Of a DNA stretch of 64,000 nucleotides, positions 61,816 through 64,000 are shown in pieces. The position numbers were made by a program, and so were the translations under genes. Below the pieces are notes generated by a model. It saw only the letters and a program-made list of their open reading frames with translations. It was not told where the DNA came from and made no database searches. This stretch comes from Aspidiotus rigidus. Its lineage: Eukaryota > Arthropoda > Insecta > Hemiptera > Diaspididae. Location: NCBI GenBank assembly GCA_035079385.1, contig JAVHKY010000052.1, positions 2,232,001 to 2,296,000 on the forward strand, given 5' to 3'. Every line of letters begins with the position of its first letter. Position 1 is the first letter of the stretch.

Positions 61816-62164
61816 AAACGTATTCGCATAGCAGAGGTCTTACATCATCCTGACTCATCCCGCGCGCTATTGGTGACTTTGTTTACGCAAACTGTCAGCG
61901 TAAACTGTTTCTTACATGTGCGCAAAATGCTCCTCAATTTCCGCAAGTTTTTCGTCTGGATTTGCGCATTATGCTGCTAAGGCGTATTTTTTCATTCGCG
62001 GACACATAATTTGTCGGTCGTTATCAATAATGAATCACAATTCTGAACATCGTTCCGCATATAAATAATATTAACATTGCACTGTTGAGAGAATGCCTGA
62101 TTTTGGATTAAATGAAATAAAATTTAGGTTTTCTCATTGGACTATAAAAATACTTTCTCCCTAT

Positions 62165-62370
62165 TATCAGTTAATGTGACGTCATGGTGATAAATTTTAT
62201 AAGCTGAGTTTTACTGTTCATTCTACAAATATCTGGTTTGATTGATAAGTGATTGGTATTTAATCTTAATTATAAAGAATGGGAGTCACTCTCTTAATGA
62301 CAAGTGAATGAGTGAGTAGAAAAGTCGTGTACTACTCACGAAGTTGCGTGAGATTTTTGGTTTGTGTTTG
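62165..62370. repeat. Dispersed repeat, inverted copy of 48599-48845
   Basis: TATCAGTTAATGTGACGTCA, GTTCATTCTACAAATAT, TGATTGGTATTTAAT, GGGAGTCACTCTCTT and GAAAAGTCGTGTACTAC mirror the 48.6-kb copy. Flanks differ, so this is a family of interspersed elements. Confidence 0.8.
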
Positions 62371-62399
62371 CTGTTGGAAAGACGTGTGTTATCAATTTT

Positions 62400-64000
62400 T
62401 TTTTGTGACAAAATCCACATTCTCATTCATAAATTGAAATTATTTTAGCATTTTCTAGCACGATTGAATCAATGAACTTGATATTAATTTTAGAACTACC
62501 TACAGAAGAGAATATTTTTATGGGAAGCTGCGAGACCTCTTCTCACGGAAGGGGGTGGGGGTAGGGTGAGAAATGTCAAAACCCTGATTCTTTCATCGTG
62601 ACGAAGCTATCAATTTTTCCAAATCTTTATTCGTCTTCCGATTCTCTAAGAATCTTTAAGAGCAGACTATTTTCGAAGCTCCCCAGCTCTCTGAGAATTT
62701 TTTTCCTCGTCGACTTGTAATCATAACGAACAGATAGAAACTGGGTTAGCGATTAAAGTCGTTTCGAACGAAGTCGACGCAGAGTTGTATGTAAGTGATA
62801 CACCTGTGTATCATACGGGTGTGCTCTTAGATCTAAATGTCTACATGTGATACAGTTATGCTCACGAATTTAAAATTACGTAAATTTATGATGCCGCTCG
62901 AGTAACGATTACGTTTGAATGAGACATTCTTACTTGTACGCGTGCATTAGGTAGATATAGTTGATCTATGATGGCGATATAGGTAGGTACATATATGTAA
63001 TCTTCTATGCAGTACATCTGGGCTTATACGTTGATTCTTCTTCTTACTTTCGGTCTCATTGCGAGAGAGTACGTAGAAATGATACCGTTGGTCACAAATA
63101 CCTATTTTAATGAATTAACTTAGGTACTCTGTAACGCAAAATTCATTCTATACGTGCTCGTAGTTCCTCTCATTCTGCATCGACGAATTAGCTCAATAAA
63201 AAAAATAACAATAACAGTACCTATATAGTATGAAATATTGTGAGTCGGTAGTTTTGGATATTTTTACTTTCTCTGAAATACGTCCAATGTTTTTTCTTTC
63301 TTTCCTTCTCTTCTCATCTACATCCGTCCGAAAGAGCAGCGGGGACTGAAGGCAGTGTTCTGAATGCGTAACTACACGCGAACTTGAATTTGATGAGGTG
63401 CATCAATTCGAAAGTTTTTATTTATATCATTTGTTGCGGAATATTAAGATCATTATTGCCTTGGTATACTTGCTGTAGATGCTCAACATTCGCGTTAGAT
63501 AGATACTACTACTCAAACTTGACGTCCTTAATGATCAAGACACAAAAGTCTTCGACTGCAGATGCTGCTCTTCAACTTAAGGTACAGAGAGACGATATTT
63601 CGTTCCTTAATTCTTTTCGATATCTTCAATGAATGAAAGAATTTCTTACCGCCACACATATACTGTATAGGTACCTATCGAGACATAGCTCAGCGCTTGC
63701 TGACAACATAAATTCTCCGGAGAATTATAATGAGGCCAATCCGAGTTATCGAACTAGAGAGGACACACGGAAGATACACCAGGCTATACCGACAAACTCA
63801 TCTCGACAAACTTGATTTTCCTTCGCCTATTTGCGTCTGTATTATTACGCCACTTTATTAACAAATAAGTTAACAGATTTATAGGTAGGGAAAAAAAAGA
63901 AGAGATAAAAAAGCCTAGACGGAATGTAATGAGAATGGTTTTGCTCACGGGACCAGTCGAGTCGGCCGCTTTGTCTCGGGAACTTTGTTAGATAACTTTT
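62400..64000. other. Unassigned right-hand end of the window
   Basis: AT-rich sequence with several short frames, none recognised. The longest ones (63384-63632 and 63633-63815) begin at TTG or overlap poor sequence and show no family signature. No RNA gene seen. Confidence 0.4.

Overview
The window looks like a chromosomal segment of an insect nuclear genome. Two host genes have clear GT-AG introns and arthropod-type products. AT-rich intergenic DNA is crowded with hAT, Helitron, MULE and non-LTR relics, foldback MITEs, a tRNA-derived SINE and long simple-sequence arrays. Recurrent GTACCTAC-type words and the repeat mix would fit a sternorrhynchan hemipteran (aphid, scale or mealybug relative), but that placement is inference. 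Nothing points to a prokaryote, an organelle or a virus.

Layout. 1-7 kb: a short tandem duplication, then about 4.9 kb of a 45-bp minisatellite in a higher-order pattern with (CT)n and ATTT/AATT blocks. 7-14.8 kb: transposon graveyard with two hAT pieces, a Helitron-type N-terminal fragment, a SINE with an 11-bp target duplication, a 5'-UTR relic of the R1-like element found at 39 kb, and several foldbacks. 14.8-28.0 kb: three Helitron-like units joined head to tail on the minus strand. Their junctions read CTAG directly followed by TC. Unit 2 has an internal ~1.4-kb duplication and unit 3 a four-copy 683-bp tandem array. 28.2-33.2 kb: the gene core, LSG1 (plus strand, 11 exons) and TAF10 (minus strand, 3 exons), tail to tail. 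33.5-38.1 kb: consecutive, partly nested foldbacks and a tandem duplication. 38.4-46.6 kb: a near-complete R1-clade non-LTR retrotransposon between two long (ATT)n tracts. 46.6-52 kb: no recognised gene, dispersed repeats. 52.4 kb: the first coding exon of a secreted or membrane NRF-6-type protein. 54.3-57.35 kb: a 3-kb inverted repeat with further palindromic elements inserted in one arm. 57.6-59.3 kb: a broken Jockey/RTE-like reverse transcriptase refolded by an inverted duplication. 60-64 kb: another foldback, SINE-related sequence, a MULE-like transposase fragment and unassigned DNA.

The host genes share no pathway. LSG1 is a circularly permuted GTPase of late 60S ribosome maturation. TAF10 is a histone-fold subunit of TFIID/SAGA. 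The NRF-6 exon belongs to a membrane acyltransferase-like family. The most unusual structures are the Helitron concatemer just upstream of LSG1, the R1-clade element embedded in (ATT)n, and the density of long, nested foldbacks. All identifications are by eye, without database searches.
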